A stretch of DNA of 64,000 nt from contig VZTG01000482.1 of assembly GCA_013397845.1 (NCBI GenBank), positions 1-64,000 on the forward strand. Reading direction: 5' to 3'. Below, piece by piece: positions 21,401-28,200 of the stretch. This stretch comes from Melanocharis versteri. Lineage: Eukaryota; Chordata; Aves; Passeriformes; Melanocharitidae. Position 1 is the stretch's first letter; every line of letters begins with the position of its first letter. The notes below the pieces were generated by a model, which worked only from the letters and a program-made list of their open reading frames with translations, made no database searches and was not told the origin of the DNA. The translations under genes and the position numbers were made by a program.

Positions 21401-21980
21401 TAACACAGACAGGATTTGAAGCAAATACTCTGCTTCCAAAATTGAGAATTGGAGTGCACACAGAGGCAAGAAGATCCAAACTGCAGCTTAAGTGTTCTAC
21501 AGTAGCAATTAGGCATAGCCTTTTAAAAGCTATCTAACCAAAATCAGAGTTCACAAAAATTAAAGCTTTGATTAACTTCCTAACAGGATAAATAATTAAA
21601 CCATTTTAGAAATTGGGTAACAGGTGCAGAGGTAATTAGGAACTTGCCTTGAATCTCTGATGTGTCTCTCTGCTGAGGTTAAACTGTTTCTTGCTCACCA
21701 AAACTGAGCTGCGTGTATATTGATTGTCTATTTTCTGTTTTAGATATCAGCCCTACTCAGTGCTTTGAGTACGGTGAATAATTACAAGATAAAGAAAGCC
21801 AAAGTAAAACATCGGGAACAGCTTAAAGAATATCTCAAAGTTAAGCAGAAGGAGGATGAACAGAAATTCAAGAGGCAAAAGGAGGCTAAGAAAAAAGTCT
21901 ACCGCATACTGGGACAAAGGGAGAAGAAGAGGCAGAAGTCAAGCTTGAAAGGATCTAGTAAGGGAGAGAAGAGTATGTAA
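272..21980 (+). CDS. BMS1: BMS1 ribosome biogenesis factor, complete 22-coding-exon gene (genomic span of the coding region)
   Basis: BMS1 is a nucleolar GTPase-like factor of the SSU processome. In yeast it binds GTP and Rcl1 and delivers Rcl1 to the U3-containing pre-ribosome for 18S rRNA maturation. Seen here: 22 exons with GT-AG borders join in frame to 1,316 codons plus stop. Order along the protein: Lys/Arg-rich N-terminus (1-40, likely nucleolar targeting); Bms1-type G domain with P-loop GPPKVGKST at 89-97, the degenerate G3 segment ECGCD at 132-136, G4 THLD at 184-187 and G5 near YLSG at 218-221; the AARP2CN region at about 230-317; a long acidic Glu/Asp/Ser linker at ~412-690; the conserved C-terminal RIBIOP_C/DUF663-type region from about 850 to 1,170; and a basic Lys/Arg/Gln coiled tail. 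The start is the first ATG in the leader, with G at -3 and +4. Identity rests on near-continuous similarity to human BMS1 as I know it. No frameshift or internal stop is seen. Confidence 0.97.
831..1021 (+). CDS. BMS1: BMS1 coding exon (residues 59-123): P-loop
   Basis: Contains the hydrophobic strand of six valines and the Walker A/G1 motif GPPKVGKST (residues 89-97), followed by the RGPVTIVSG segment that occupies the switch I/G2 position. The acceptor is TTCTCAG and the donor GTGAGA. The 375-base intron that follows (1022-1396) shows nothing notable. Confidence 0.97.
1397..1476 (+). CDS. BMS1: BMS1 coding exon (residues 123-149): G3 region
   Basis: Encodes KKRRLTIIECGCDINTMIDLAK. The ECGCD segment sits where ordinary GTPases have DxxG, a family trait of Bms1/Tsr1 proteins. 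The acceptor is TTTTCAG and the donor GTAAGT. The following intron (1477-2907, 1,431 bases) has a short (GT)8 run at 1694-1709 and otherwise unremarkable AT-leaning sequence. Confidence 0.97.
1694..1709. repeat. (GT)8 microsatellite
   Basis: Eight perfect GT units in the third BMS1 coding-region intron. Confidence 0.9.
2908..3096 (+). CDS. BMS1: BMS1 coding exon (residues 150-212): G4 motif
   Basis: Sixty-three whole codons, including LIDASFGFEMETFEFLN and GVLTHLD, where THLD (184-187) is the G4-equivalent that replaces NKxD. The exon ends in a basic stretch and WTEVYP. The flanking phases are 0. The next intron (3097-3581) carries only a short T run. Confidence 0.97.
3582..3724 (+). CDS. 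BMS1: BMS1 coding exon (residues 213-260): end of G domain
   Basis: Begins GAKLFYLSGMVHGEYQ, with the G5-equivalent around YLSG, and runs to WQTSHPYVLADR at the start of the AARP2CN region. The next intron (3725-4979, 1,255 bases) has several chance open frames but no recognisable element. Confidence 0.97.
4980..5101 (+). CDS. BMS1: BMS1 coding exon (residues 260-301): AARP2CN region
   Basis: Encodes MEELTNPEEV, then KISLYGYLRGAHLKNKSQIHMPG, the highly conserved beta-barrel core shared with Tsr1. The acceptor is the purine-rich GGGTAG, weaker than its neighbours; the donor is GTAATT. The following intron (5102-5860) carries the T/TTTG tract near its 3' end. Confidence 0.96.
5682..5778. repeat. 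T-rich (TTTG)n low-complexity tract
   Basis: About 97 bases of TTTG units and runs of 9-12 T on the plus strand, ending ~80 bases upstream of a BMS1 acceptor (exon at 5861). Probably a mutable poly-T derivative. Confidence 0.9.
5861..6057 (+). CDS. BMS1: BMS1 coding exon (residues 301-366)
   Basis: Encodes VGDFTVSDVSFLPDPC, then EKEKLVYAPLSGVGG and YDKDAVYIDLGGSH, all BMS1 signatures after the AARP2CN core. The acceptor CCCCTCAG is strong. An apparent longer open frame upstream comes from reading through the T-rich intron. The next intron (6058-6758) is AT-leaning and featureless. Confidence 0.97.
6759..6895 (+). CDS. BMS1: BMS1 coding exon (residues 367-412)
   Basis: Encodes PNHELVQSLISTHSAID and a KMASSKVSLFMDSTPLG-like segment (the bird copy reads SSKVSLFMDS), matching the region before the acidic linker in human. 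The donor is GTAAGT inside CAAGAGTAAGT. The following intron (6896-7381) shows no feature. Confidence 0.96.
7382..8220 (+). CDS. BMS1: BMS1 large acidic-linker exon (residues 412-692)
   Basis: At 839 bases this is the largest exon. It begins EFVMPKEERQVDLKTGRVRRKA and is then dominated by Glu, Asp and Ser in runs coded by GAA/GAG/GAT, so the sense strand is very purine-rich. Recognisable islands shared with human are LPAFADSDDDLEMSSAEEGE and a GNCTAEEASESEDE segment. Such linkers are disordered and heavily phosphorylated in this family (known), and the sequence offers many acidic CK2-type serines (inferred). The exon ends one base into a Gly codon at donor GTAGAC, a weak match beyond GTA. Confidence 0.95.
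8313..8346. repeat. Degenerate AT/TATA microsatellite
   Basis: About 34 bases of alternating AT with TTTA interruptions in the intron after the acidic-linker exon. It is likely length-variable; no function is claimed. Confidence 0.85.
8590..8765 (+). mobile_element. CR1 LINE 3'-end fragment (in a BMS1 intron)
   Basis: About 175 bases matching the 3' end of chicken-type CR1: the phrases GGAGATGTTCAAAAGCC, GACATGGTGCTGAGCAACC and GGACCTCCAGAAGTCCC, followed by CCAACCTCAACCGTTCTG at the tail. It is severely 5'-truncated and same-sense with the gene, with the usual end-in-ATTCTRTG repeats eroded. It is non-coding and lies in the intron 8221-8902. Confidence 0.85.
8903..9004 (+). CDS. BMS1: BMS1 coding exon (residues 692-726)
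   Basis: Encodes GALKWKEDLTQKAAEAFLRQQ and then NLRKLVYGT, matching the conserved helix after the acidic linker. Acceptor TTTTCAG, donor GTACAG. The intron after it (9005-9966) contains nothing I recognise. Confidence 0.97.
9967..10124 (+). CDS. BMS1: BMS1 coding exon (residues 726-778)
   Basis: Encodes a short acidic stretch, then ELGGLFRVSRPDK and LDCSKFLIEKPQDWDLEE, close to human. The acceptor GTTTAG is preceded by a T/G-rich rather than a C/T-rich tract. The next intron (10125-10650) contains the competing stem sequences described in the findings. Confidence 0.96.
10651..10732 (+). CDS. BMS1: BMS1 coding exon (residues 779-806)
   Basis: Encodes VMSSIQDCFVTGKWEDDKDA and a short acidic end; CFVTGKWEDDKDA is invariant in the family as I know it. 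Acceptor TTTGCAG, donor GTATGT. The following intron (10733-11697) is AT-rich with short T runs and no recognised element. Confidence 0.97.
11698..11774 (+). CDS. BMS1: BMS1 coding exon (residues 806-831)
   Basis: Encodes EELYGDFEDLETGVVHKGK followed by an Ala/Gly-rich end that differs from human. Donor is GTCTGA, a non-optimal GT site chosen because the phase is 0 and the next acceptor continues the frame. The intron 11775-12814 is featureless. Confidence 0.93.
12815..12997 (+). CDS. BMS1: BMS1 coding exon (residues 832-892)
   Basis: Sixty-one codons: an acidic lead, then DKKRKLKEMFDAEYDEGDAT and YFDDLKEEMHKQAQ. The acidic first third is poorly conserved, whereas KRKLKEMFDAEYD is a strong family match. 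Acceptor is GATTAG, pyrimidine-poor. Intron 12998-14394 (1,397 bases) has no recognised element. Confidence 0.95.
14395..14583 (+). CDS. BMS1: BMS1 coding exon (residues 893-955): start of conserved C-terminal domain
   Basis: Encodes LNRAEFEDQDDETRVQYEGF, then RPGMYVRIEIENVPCEFV and GGLGNSEGNVGYVQ. This is the RIBIOP_C/DUF663 region, an EF-Tu-like beta-barrel shared with Tsr1. Third-position GC is about 24 of 63 codons, ordinary for this gene. The next intron is 14584-15158. Confidence 0.97.
15159..15339 (+). CDS. BMS1: BMS1 coding exon (residues 956-1016): GC-rich outlier exon
   Basis: Encodes LRLKKHRWYKKILKTRDP, GWRRFQTIPMFYIEDHNG and LLKYTPQHMHCGAAFWG, all strongly conserved. Base composition is anomalous: 55 of 60 codons end in G or C, and there are 13 CpGs in 181 bases, against roughly 38% GC3 in the preceding exon. 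The GC-rich patch starts at the acceptor and runs ~45 bases into the following intron. The protein is normal, so the oddity is at DNA level. Confidence 0.97.
15848..15906 (+). CDS. BMS1: BMS1 coding exon (residues 1016-1035)
   Basis: A short exon encoding PITPQGTGFLAVQSVSGTT. Only the last two residues depart from human. Acceptor is CTTTTAG, donor GTAGGT. It precedes the longest intron (15907-17999), which holds the two closely spaced CR1 fragments. Confidence 0.95.
16060..16315 (+). mobile_element. CR1 LINE 3'-end fragment
   Basis: Matches the CR1 3' region: GGCACAGGTTGCCCAGAGAA, CCATCCCTGGAAGGATTCAA, GAGCAGCCTGGTCTAGTGGA and a tail AGGTCCCTTCAAAACCATGC. Translated, it still resembles the end of the CR1 reverse-transcriptase ORF (EGFKARLHGALSSLV). 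The left edge is blurred by a T run at 16087-16100. It is 5'-truncated, same-sense with BMS1 and inactive. Confidence 0.9.
16850..17937 (+). mobile_element. CR1 LINE, 5'-truncated ~1.1 kb copy with broken RT ORF
   Basis: Contains decayed CR1 ORF2 sequence: ISDTGRGFECTLSKFAGTTK and VRFNKAKCKVGGWG in one frame, then LRALGLFMTEKRRLWVDLIA and CDRTRGNGFKLK after frame shifts. The position of the RT FADD catalytic motif reads FAGT, so the copy could not be active even without its frameshifts. It ends in the diagnostic CR1 octamer-like repeat ATGATTCTGTGATTCTA at ~17,921-17,937, only 62 bases upstream of the next BMS1 exon. Same-sense with the gene. Confidence 0.92.
18000..18122 (+). CDS. BMS1: BMS1 coding exon (residues 1036-1076)
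   Basis: Encodes PDFRIAATGVVLDLDKSITI then VKKLKLTGFPFKIFKNTCFI. Acceptor is TGTTTCAG and donor GTAAGT. The CR1 tail ends just before its branch/polypyrimidine region. Intron 18123-19160 contains nothing I can name. Confidence 0.97.
19161..19308 (+). CDS. BMS1: BMS1 coding exon (residues 1077-1126)
   Basis: Encodes GMFNSQLEVAKFEGAAIR, then SVSGIRGQIKKALRTPVG and FEDKLLMS. GIRGQIKKA is a hallmark shared by the Bms1 and Tsr1 C-terminal domain. Intron 19309-20200 is featureless apart from an ATGATGA with no partner D box. Confidence 0.97.
20201..20376 (+). CDS. BMS1: BMS1 coding exon (residues 1126-1184)
   Basis: Encodes DIVFVRTWYPVSIPTFYNPV, then TSLLKPAGEKDSWSGMKTTG and a lysine-rich end to DSLYK. 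RTWYPV is a diagnostic Bms1/Tsr1 motif. Acceptor CTTTCAG, donor GTATAT. Intron 20377-20875 holds a T/G-rich tract at its 3' half. Confidence 0.97.
20687..20797. repeat. T/G-rich low-complexity tract
   Basis: About 110 bases almost free of A and C on the plus strand, with runs of 6-12 T separated by GG or GTG. It sits 80-190 bases upstream of the acceptor of the penultimate BMS1 exon. Confidence 0.85.
20876..21037 (+). CDS. BMS1: BMS1 coding exon (residues 1185-1238)
   Basis: Encodes PIVREKRHFNKLHIPKALQK, then ALPFKNKPKNLEKKGKTPK and RPAVIREPHEKK. It is basic and strongly conserved. Acceptor is CTTTTAG. The final intron is 21038-21743. Confidence 0.97.
21744..21980 (+). CDS. BMS1: BMS1 terminal coding exon (residues 1239-1316, stop)
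   Basis: Encodes ISALLSALSTVNNYKIKKAK, then a charged Lys/Glu/Gln helix (KQKEDEQKFKRQKEAKKK) and a tail QKSSLKGSSKGEKSM before TAA. The basic coiled tail is shared with human, while the last ~10 residues diverge and are slightly longer. Confidence 0.96.
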   Translation: MSALLSALSTVNNYKIKKAKVKHREQLKEYLKVKQKEDEQKFKRQKEAKKKVYRILGQREKKRQKSSLKGSSKGEKSM

Positions 21981-22270
21981 AATTTCATCAGATTTCAGGC
22001 CAAATGAGGAAATAGGGTAGCTGTGCAATTTTCTCTTGAAGAAACTAAAAGGCCTTGGACTACACCAGATGTGCTTTCAGGAGAATAAAGAAATGCACAT
22101 GTGACCTTATTCACACTCTTGAATACATTTGGTAATGTATATAAATAAGATGTAGAAGTATGAATTGTGGTTTTTATACAGGAGTATTCTGGAGGACTTT
22201 GTATTTCAGTATATTTCTATGCATACTGCAAATTCTATCTAGCCAATAAAGTATTTTAATGTCAATTACA
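21981..22270 (+). other. BMS1: BMS1 3' untranslated region
   Basis: A short AT-rich 3' UTR of about 290 bases between the TAA and the presumed cleavage site. An earlier AATAAA at 22,084-22,089 could give a shorter isoform; the later one has the better GT-rich downstream context. The end point is inferred. Confidence 0.75.
22245..22250 (+). terminator. BMS1: Polyadenylation signal of BMS1 (AATAAA)
   Basis: Canonical AATAAA, followed after ~25 bases by a T/GT-rich stretch (TTGTTTGTTTGTATTTTG), the usual downstream element. Cleavage would fall around 22,262-22,272. Confidence 0.8.
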
Positions 22271-25200
22271 GAATATTGTTTGTTTGTATTTTGTCTCAGT
22301 GGACTTCAGGGGAAGAAAATTCCCCTGAATGTCTCCAAATATGTTCCCTACTTTGAGCTATTACCTAAATTTTGCCCTTGGCAAATCTTTTATTAAAAAG
22401 TGTGAAGATCAGCTGTTACTGGGTAGGAGTTTTGGAAATTCTTTTTCTTTGATCAGGGTAACTCACTCCTGTGCTTAGATCATTTGCCCCTGCATGAAAG
22501 CATCTCAGTTTTTTCCACTTCTCACTAGGTTATTTAGCAGATCTTCAGAGAAGTGTTGCATCCAGATCTTGTTCCTTGGACAGTTTTGGCACCCTGAGAC
22601 TGTCAGCAGATCCCTGCAGCTTTCTGGGCAAACAGTATCAGACCTTTCCCAAATGTGTGTAGCTGCTCTGTGGGGTGAGCGCTGACAGGGTAACTTTCTT
22701 CCTTTGGGAGCATCTTCCTGTGTCCAGCCAGCTTGGTTTCATAGGACGCTGTTAGGCTTAGGATGAATGCAGAGAAGAGGTGGTAGATGGTTTCAGTCCT
22801 GTTAAATCAACTGAGAATTGAAGTCTTTCTCTGCATGACAGAAGGCTTTGAACGATCATTTTGTTGGAAGAGCAGCAGAATTTATTTTTTATGCCATATA
22901 TGGCATCAAGTAGTTACTATGATATACCTATTTTTAATACTTCATCCTCAAACAGGCAGTGGGGCAGATAATATCAGTAATTTCTTGGTCTCTTTCCTGA
23001 ATAAGTTTACTCTTTGTCATCAAGCTGAAATTCATTACTATTACACTGTAGTAATATTTGCTATCTCAGATATGAGATCCCATGTGGGATCAGGCTGCCT
23101 CACACAAAAGATTTTGGTTGAATGGGTCTGTAGATTTTTTTTTAAACATTTAGTATTTTGGGATTTTCTTAATTAATCTCATAATGTTCTGTTTACTGAT
23201 ATTGAAATTCTAATGCATCCATCTTTGTCTATATGATATTAGGCTGATGCCTGACTCAAATTAATTTGTCAGTAATTTTTTTTTTTCCCTGGTGAGATTC
23301 AGATGAGGTCACGTGAATATGAAAACATGATTTATGTTTGAATAATTGAAGAGTCTCTGCTGAATAGACAACTGCTGCCTTCAGAGATTTACAACAAAAT
23401 TGTTGGCATTTTGCCCCACAGAGTAGTACAGGATGGTTTGCCATGACTTTGTTTCTGCAGGGTTGTTTCTGCTTCTGTCCAGCTGTGATAGGCTAGGTCT
23501 AACCTAAGCCATCAAGGAAGTGTTTCCTATTAACCGTATTTTTATGCTGTTGTGAGCGAACTTCCACCTTAGTGCTGTTGTTTCCATCTTCCATGCATTC
23601 ACGTGGGGCAAGCAGTTGGTTTTTTGAGTGCCTGGGAAGTTACCACTGCAACATTTGACTTTAGGTTCTCACATTTGCTATTTTTATGTAATGAAAAATA
23701 ACTTAGATCTGGTTTGTCCATAATAGCTCTGCCAGAGACAAAAATGGTGTTCAGTCTTCTTTTCATTGTGGAGAGAAGCACTCGGAGAGCCAGCTGAGCG
23801 TGAAAATGTTTCACCTGGGAAGACGGCACAAGATACTTGTTTTGGATTATACTTTTTGTTTTCTTTAGGTAGCCTTCTTCAGTGGGAGAGAAGATGTCGT
23901 AAATTCAACAGATTTTTTTTAAATGAAGCAAAGTTTAATAAGCAGTGGGTTGTGGATGGGAGCCGGTGTGTGTTGTGAGCCCTGCCTAGAGAAAGGCAGT
24001 GGCACAGGGAGCCAGGTCAGGGCCGACATCTGCGCCTGCTCCTGCTCCCCGGATTTACAGCCCTGCAGGGAAGGCTCCAGCGCCAGGGAGCCCTGCAAGG
24101 CGAGGAGGTTGGAATTTCTGTCAGCCTGGAAATAGTTACAACCCCTGCATGGCTGGGAGAGATGTTAATGTTGCTTTTGAGGCGGCTACTGACAAAGGTA
24201 CTTGGGTTTTGTCCCCAGACACTAAATAAATCTTGGTTTTAGTAGTAACAGCAATCTCTCACAGTGCTTTTGGCCTGGTTTTAGCATGGAATGTTTCAGC
24301 TGTGCTGCCCCTAGCCCCACATCCCTCACCACAGCCTCCGAGTAAAACTGCCCTAGGAAAACAAACAATATTTACTGCTCCTCCTCAGCTGCTAAAACAG
24401 CCTGGGTTATCAGAGGGAATTGCTGGCAACAATCCTGGGCTGGCAGGTGGTGGACCGAGGAGCTGAACTGTTCTTATCTTGGATAAGCCCAGCCAGCACT
24501 GTGGGAGGTGCAAATAATTAGCAGTTGTGTTCATGATTAAGCCTGAGGCAAATATGAAAAACTGTAACAAAAGCAAAGTCGTTTGTACAATGATTTCCAT
24601 GCTAAAAAAAGTAATGTGCTGGTAGAAGGTGCCATACAGGTCATCCATGCAGGGTAGTACAAAATGAACTGTATGCCAAAGTATTTCACATGGAAGTGTA
24701 TATTGACTAATTGCCTGTAAGCAGGGGGATTTCAACAGCAACAGTTCACCCTGTGAGGCTGCAGAAATGTGTAACTTGGAAGAGAAACTGAAATTGCAAG
24801 GAAAGAGGCATTGGAATTAAAAACAGACAGAGATGTGAGGGGTTGATTGGCAGCCCGGAGGGCAGTTGTGTTGCTGATGTTACCCATGGAGCTATTTGTG
24901 GAAGTGATTAGCAAAGGCTAATGCCAGGTGAAGGGCAGCTGGGAGCTCACTTTTAAGTAAAACCTTTCCCAGGAAGCACAAAGCTAGATGAGGACAATCA
25001 TTTGTTTTGGGCTATCTACCCACATTCACTTTACCAGCCCTCGTTCCTCCTAACTCGTAGTGTTGTTTCGGTCTGATTTTGGGGTGGAATTGGTGATACA
25101 CCTGCTGGAGCAGATGTGGTCTCCTGCCCTGCCCTAGAGGCTGGGTTGTGGCGTGGGTATCTGGCAAATACCCAGTCCAGCAGTTTGCAATGTGTCTGTC

Positions 25201-28200
25201 TGTCAGGCATCCCCCTCCCCTGGCTCCAGTTGCTCAATGTCTTTCAGGTGTTCACCCTCCACATTGCAAGGTCACCTTGTCCTTCAGCTGTGGCAGGAAA
25301 CCCTTCTGACTGACTTAAGTGATAAAAAATGCATGTGGAGGTAGCTGTGAAACTATTGGCGGAGGTAGAAATCATACCAGGGCTAACCAGCTTTGAGAGA
25401 ATTATTTTATACTGCTTGCTATTTTTAAATGGAATTACATTTTTGTAATAGTTTGCAAATAAAAACTCTATTCACATTGTATTTCAAACTAAGTTAATGT
25501 GACATAGTGGCATAGCTATTGGATCCAGTTGATATATTTAAAATAAATATGTTAGACTGTCAAAATACTTCTGTGCCGTGTGTGATGCTGAACATTGCTT
25601 GCATATACAAACCTGAGACCAGACTCCATCACTCAAACTTGGCTGTGTCTGTGCTGGGTGATGCAGCTAAATACAGAGGTCCTGTTTTTTCCGCACCCAC
25701 TGTGGACCCACAGCTCTAAGTGAATTCATTGACATCTGCACATGTGTGCATTGCTGCTTCACATCAGAACTATAATTTGTTCCTGGCCACCAAAAGAGTC
25801 TCAGGGTATTTAGCATTGGCACAAACTAACGCAATTACACATATCAGATGCTGGTTTCTCTGCAACCAATTCTAAAGAGCGTCCTTGCAGTAACTTTAAA
25901 GGTCACTGTCGATGGGGTCTCACATTCGCAAACACCAAGCTTAATTTGTTGTCTATTTTAATGTATTGTCCTGAAGTTATTGGGTTTTGAGAACATAGAA
26001 TCTATTAGGAAGCTTAATAGAGCAGCTCATTCCAATTATAAGAAATGTATTGGTGGAGAAAATGGAAATGCATGGAAGATCAATGTATTAAGCAGTTGCC
26101 TGAATGGAGGAAATAGATGAAAATTAACTCTCTTTAGTACAAAAAAGATATGTGCTTGTATACAGTACTAAAAATGTTGGCTTGTTTATATTGTAGGCGA
26201 TGATAAAGCATTTCTATACTGACTGTATAAAATCAGATAAAGAGCCATCCACAACTTTTTCCTTCATTCATTTCTTTTTTTCCCAAGATGGTGCTGAATA
26301 AAGCTGAATTTGTTTTGTCTTACCTTTTTTTTTTTTTAATTTTCCTTCTGAGTTATATTTTCCTCTTTTGGAGGTTCTTAAATTCCTACGCTGGAGGACT
26401 GTTGTGTTGAAAAGTTATTTGGCAGCAAGATGACTTAGCAGTGAACCTGAGATGGGTCATCTGTGACGATGCAGTCTGGAGCAACTGGCTCTTTGGCTTT
26501 GAATTTCTGTTGCTAAATGCCAGGTTTCCTGAGTGAAAAATCAGGGTTTCAGATTATGGCCTAAGGATGTGGGCATTTGGATAGTGATCCTGAGTGAATG
26601 CTGCCAGTTTCCTTTATCAGTGATATCTAAAGAAAGAAAACAGGGGAGGTACTTTTGACTTGGATCAATTCTCTGCTCCAGTTTGCCATGTAGCACAGTT
26701 TGGTGTGTCATCTGCTTTGGCAAAACTCATGGGGAGGCAAAGGAGGGGGAAAAGTCTTGAGCTAGTTTTCGCTTTTCTGCTGTAGCCCGTCCTGCTCAGT
26801 GCAGTCACCATTGAAACATGCTTGAAACATGTTTGAAAAATGCTATTGTAATTATTTTTCATTTACTCTTAAGGCCAGGTTTCATAGGAGCTATGAAACA
26901 AACCTATGATCCATAGAAATTCAATATTAAAAGCTAGTTGAATTATTTACAGTATCATCCATTTACTGATTTCACCTTTTGTGGTATAAACAGGTTGCCA
27001 TTTAAGCCTCATTTCAGATTATCTGTGGATAATATCTGTGAAGGAGTTCCCAAGGTTTTTTTTTAAATAGTAGAAGACTGTAGCCTGAATGTAAGCAAAA
27101 CTAGGTGAAGACTGGCTTACTCCAAAGTTAACTCAGACATAAATTGTGTATTTGCAGGAGGTTTTTATTTTGAATTGCCTGAACAAATCTTTGTCTTGTT
27201 TTCCCAAGAGAGGAACAGTCAGGAGGACCTGGAGACAGAAGTCCCACCACCATGTTGTGGGAAAGAGATAAGAGTGATCCCAAACCCTTTACATCCCTTT
27301 ACAGGAATGGGGACAGGAGTAAAACCACTGTGCTGGAGATGAAGCAGGCTAGGAAGTGGATGTATCATAATTGGGACTGAACTGAAATGTGCTCATGTTT
27401 TCCCTCTGGGATTTGCACCAAACCTGGCATTTCAGTGCCTGAGTAAGAACAAGAGTTTTGGACCACAACAGGGTCAAATGATACAAGCAAAGATAAGTTA
27501 AAGTAACATTAGCTGTAGCTGAAAATCCCTTCAGTCCCATGAGGCCTGCTAAAATTGTCTCAGGTCTTCTCTTTCTCAGTTTTGGCTTAAGATCATAAAT
27601 TCCCTGTTTTGGTTCTGCGTTTTTGTGTTTGTTGGTTTTTTTGAGTAACATGTATCTGATGCTAAAGAAAAACACCACTATGTTATAGGAATTCTCTTTT
27701 ATGCTCAAATTTTCAGCGTGTGTTTGTGGTGTTGTATGCACTTTCAAAAATCATCAGGAGAGGCTGCAAATCTTACAAGACTGCATCCTGTTAAAGATTC
27801 AGAGGTCTTCGGATCATGTGATAGTTTCTAGGACACATTGTTCATTACAGACAGTAACAACACAGGGAACAAGATGGATTATTGAGGATCTTGATAGATG
27901 ATTCTGTGATCTGAGACTGGTCATAGCTTGAAAAGAAAGATAGAGATCTTTATTCCTGAAAATAATAAACCCCTGACTTTTGATGGGATTGCTCATATGA
28001 TTTAAATGAGAGACTCTTTTTTGGAAGAGGATAAATTTACAGCCTAGTGACAGGTGTGCATTTTTAAATTATTTTATTCAATTTTTTCTACTTGTTCTTC
28101 TGTTTTCAAGATTCATTGCTTAAGCAATTTCAAAAAATCTAACTGTCAATAAGTTGCTTATCCCAGTGTTATATAAAGCAATTTAATTCACTTGGATTTA

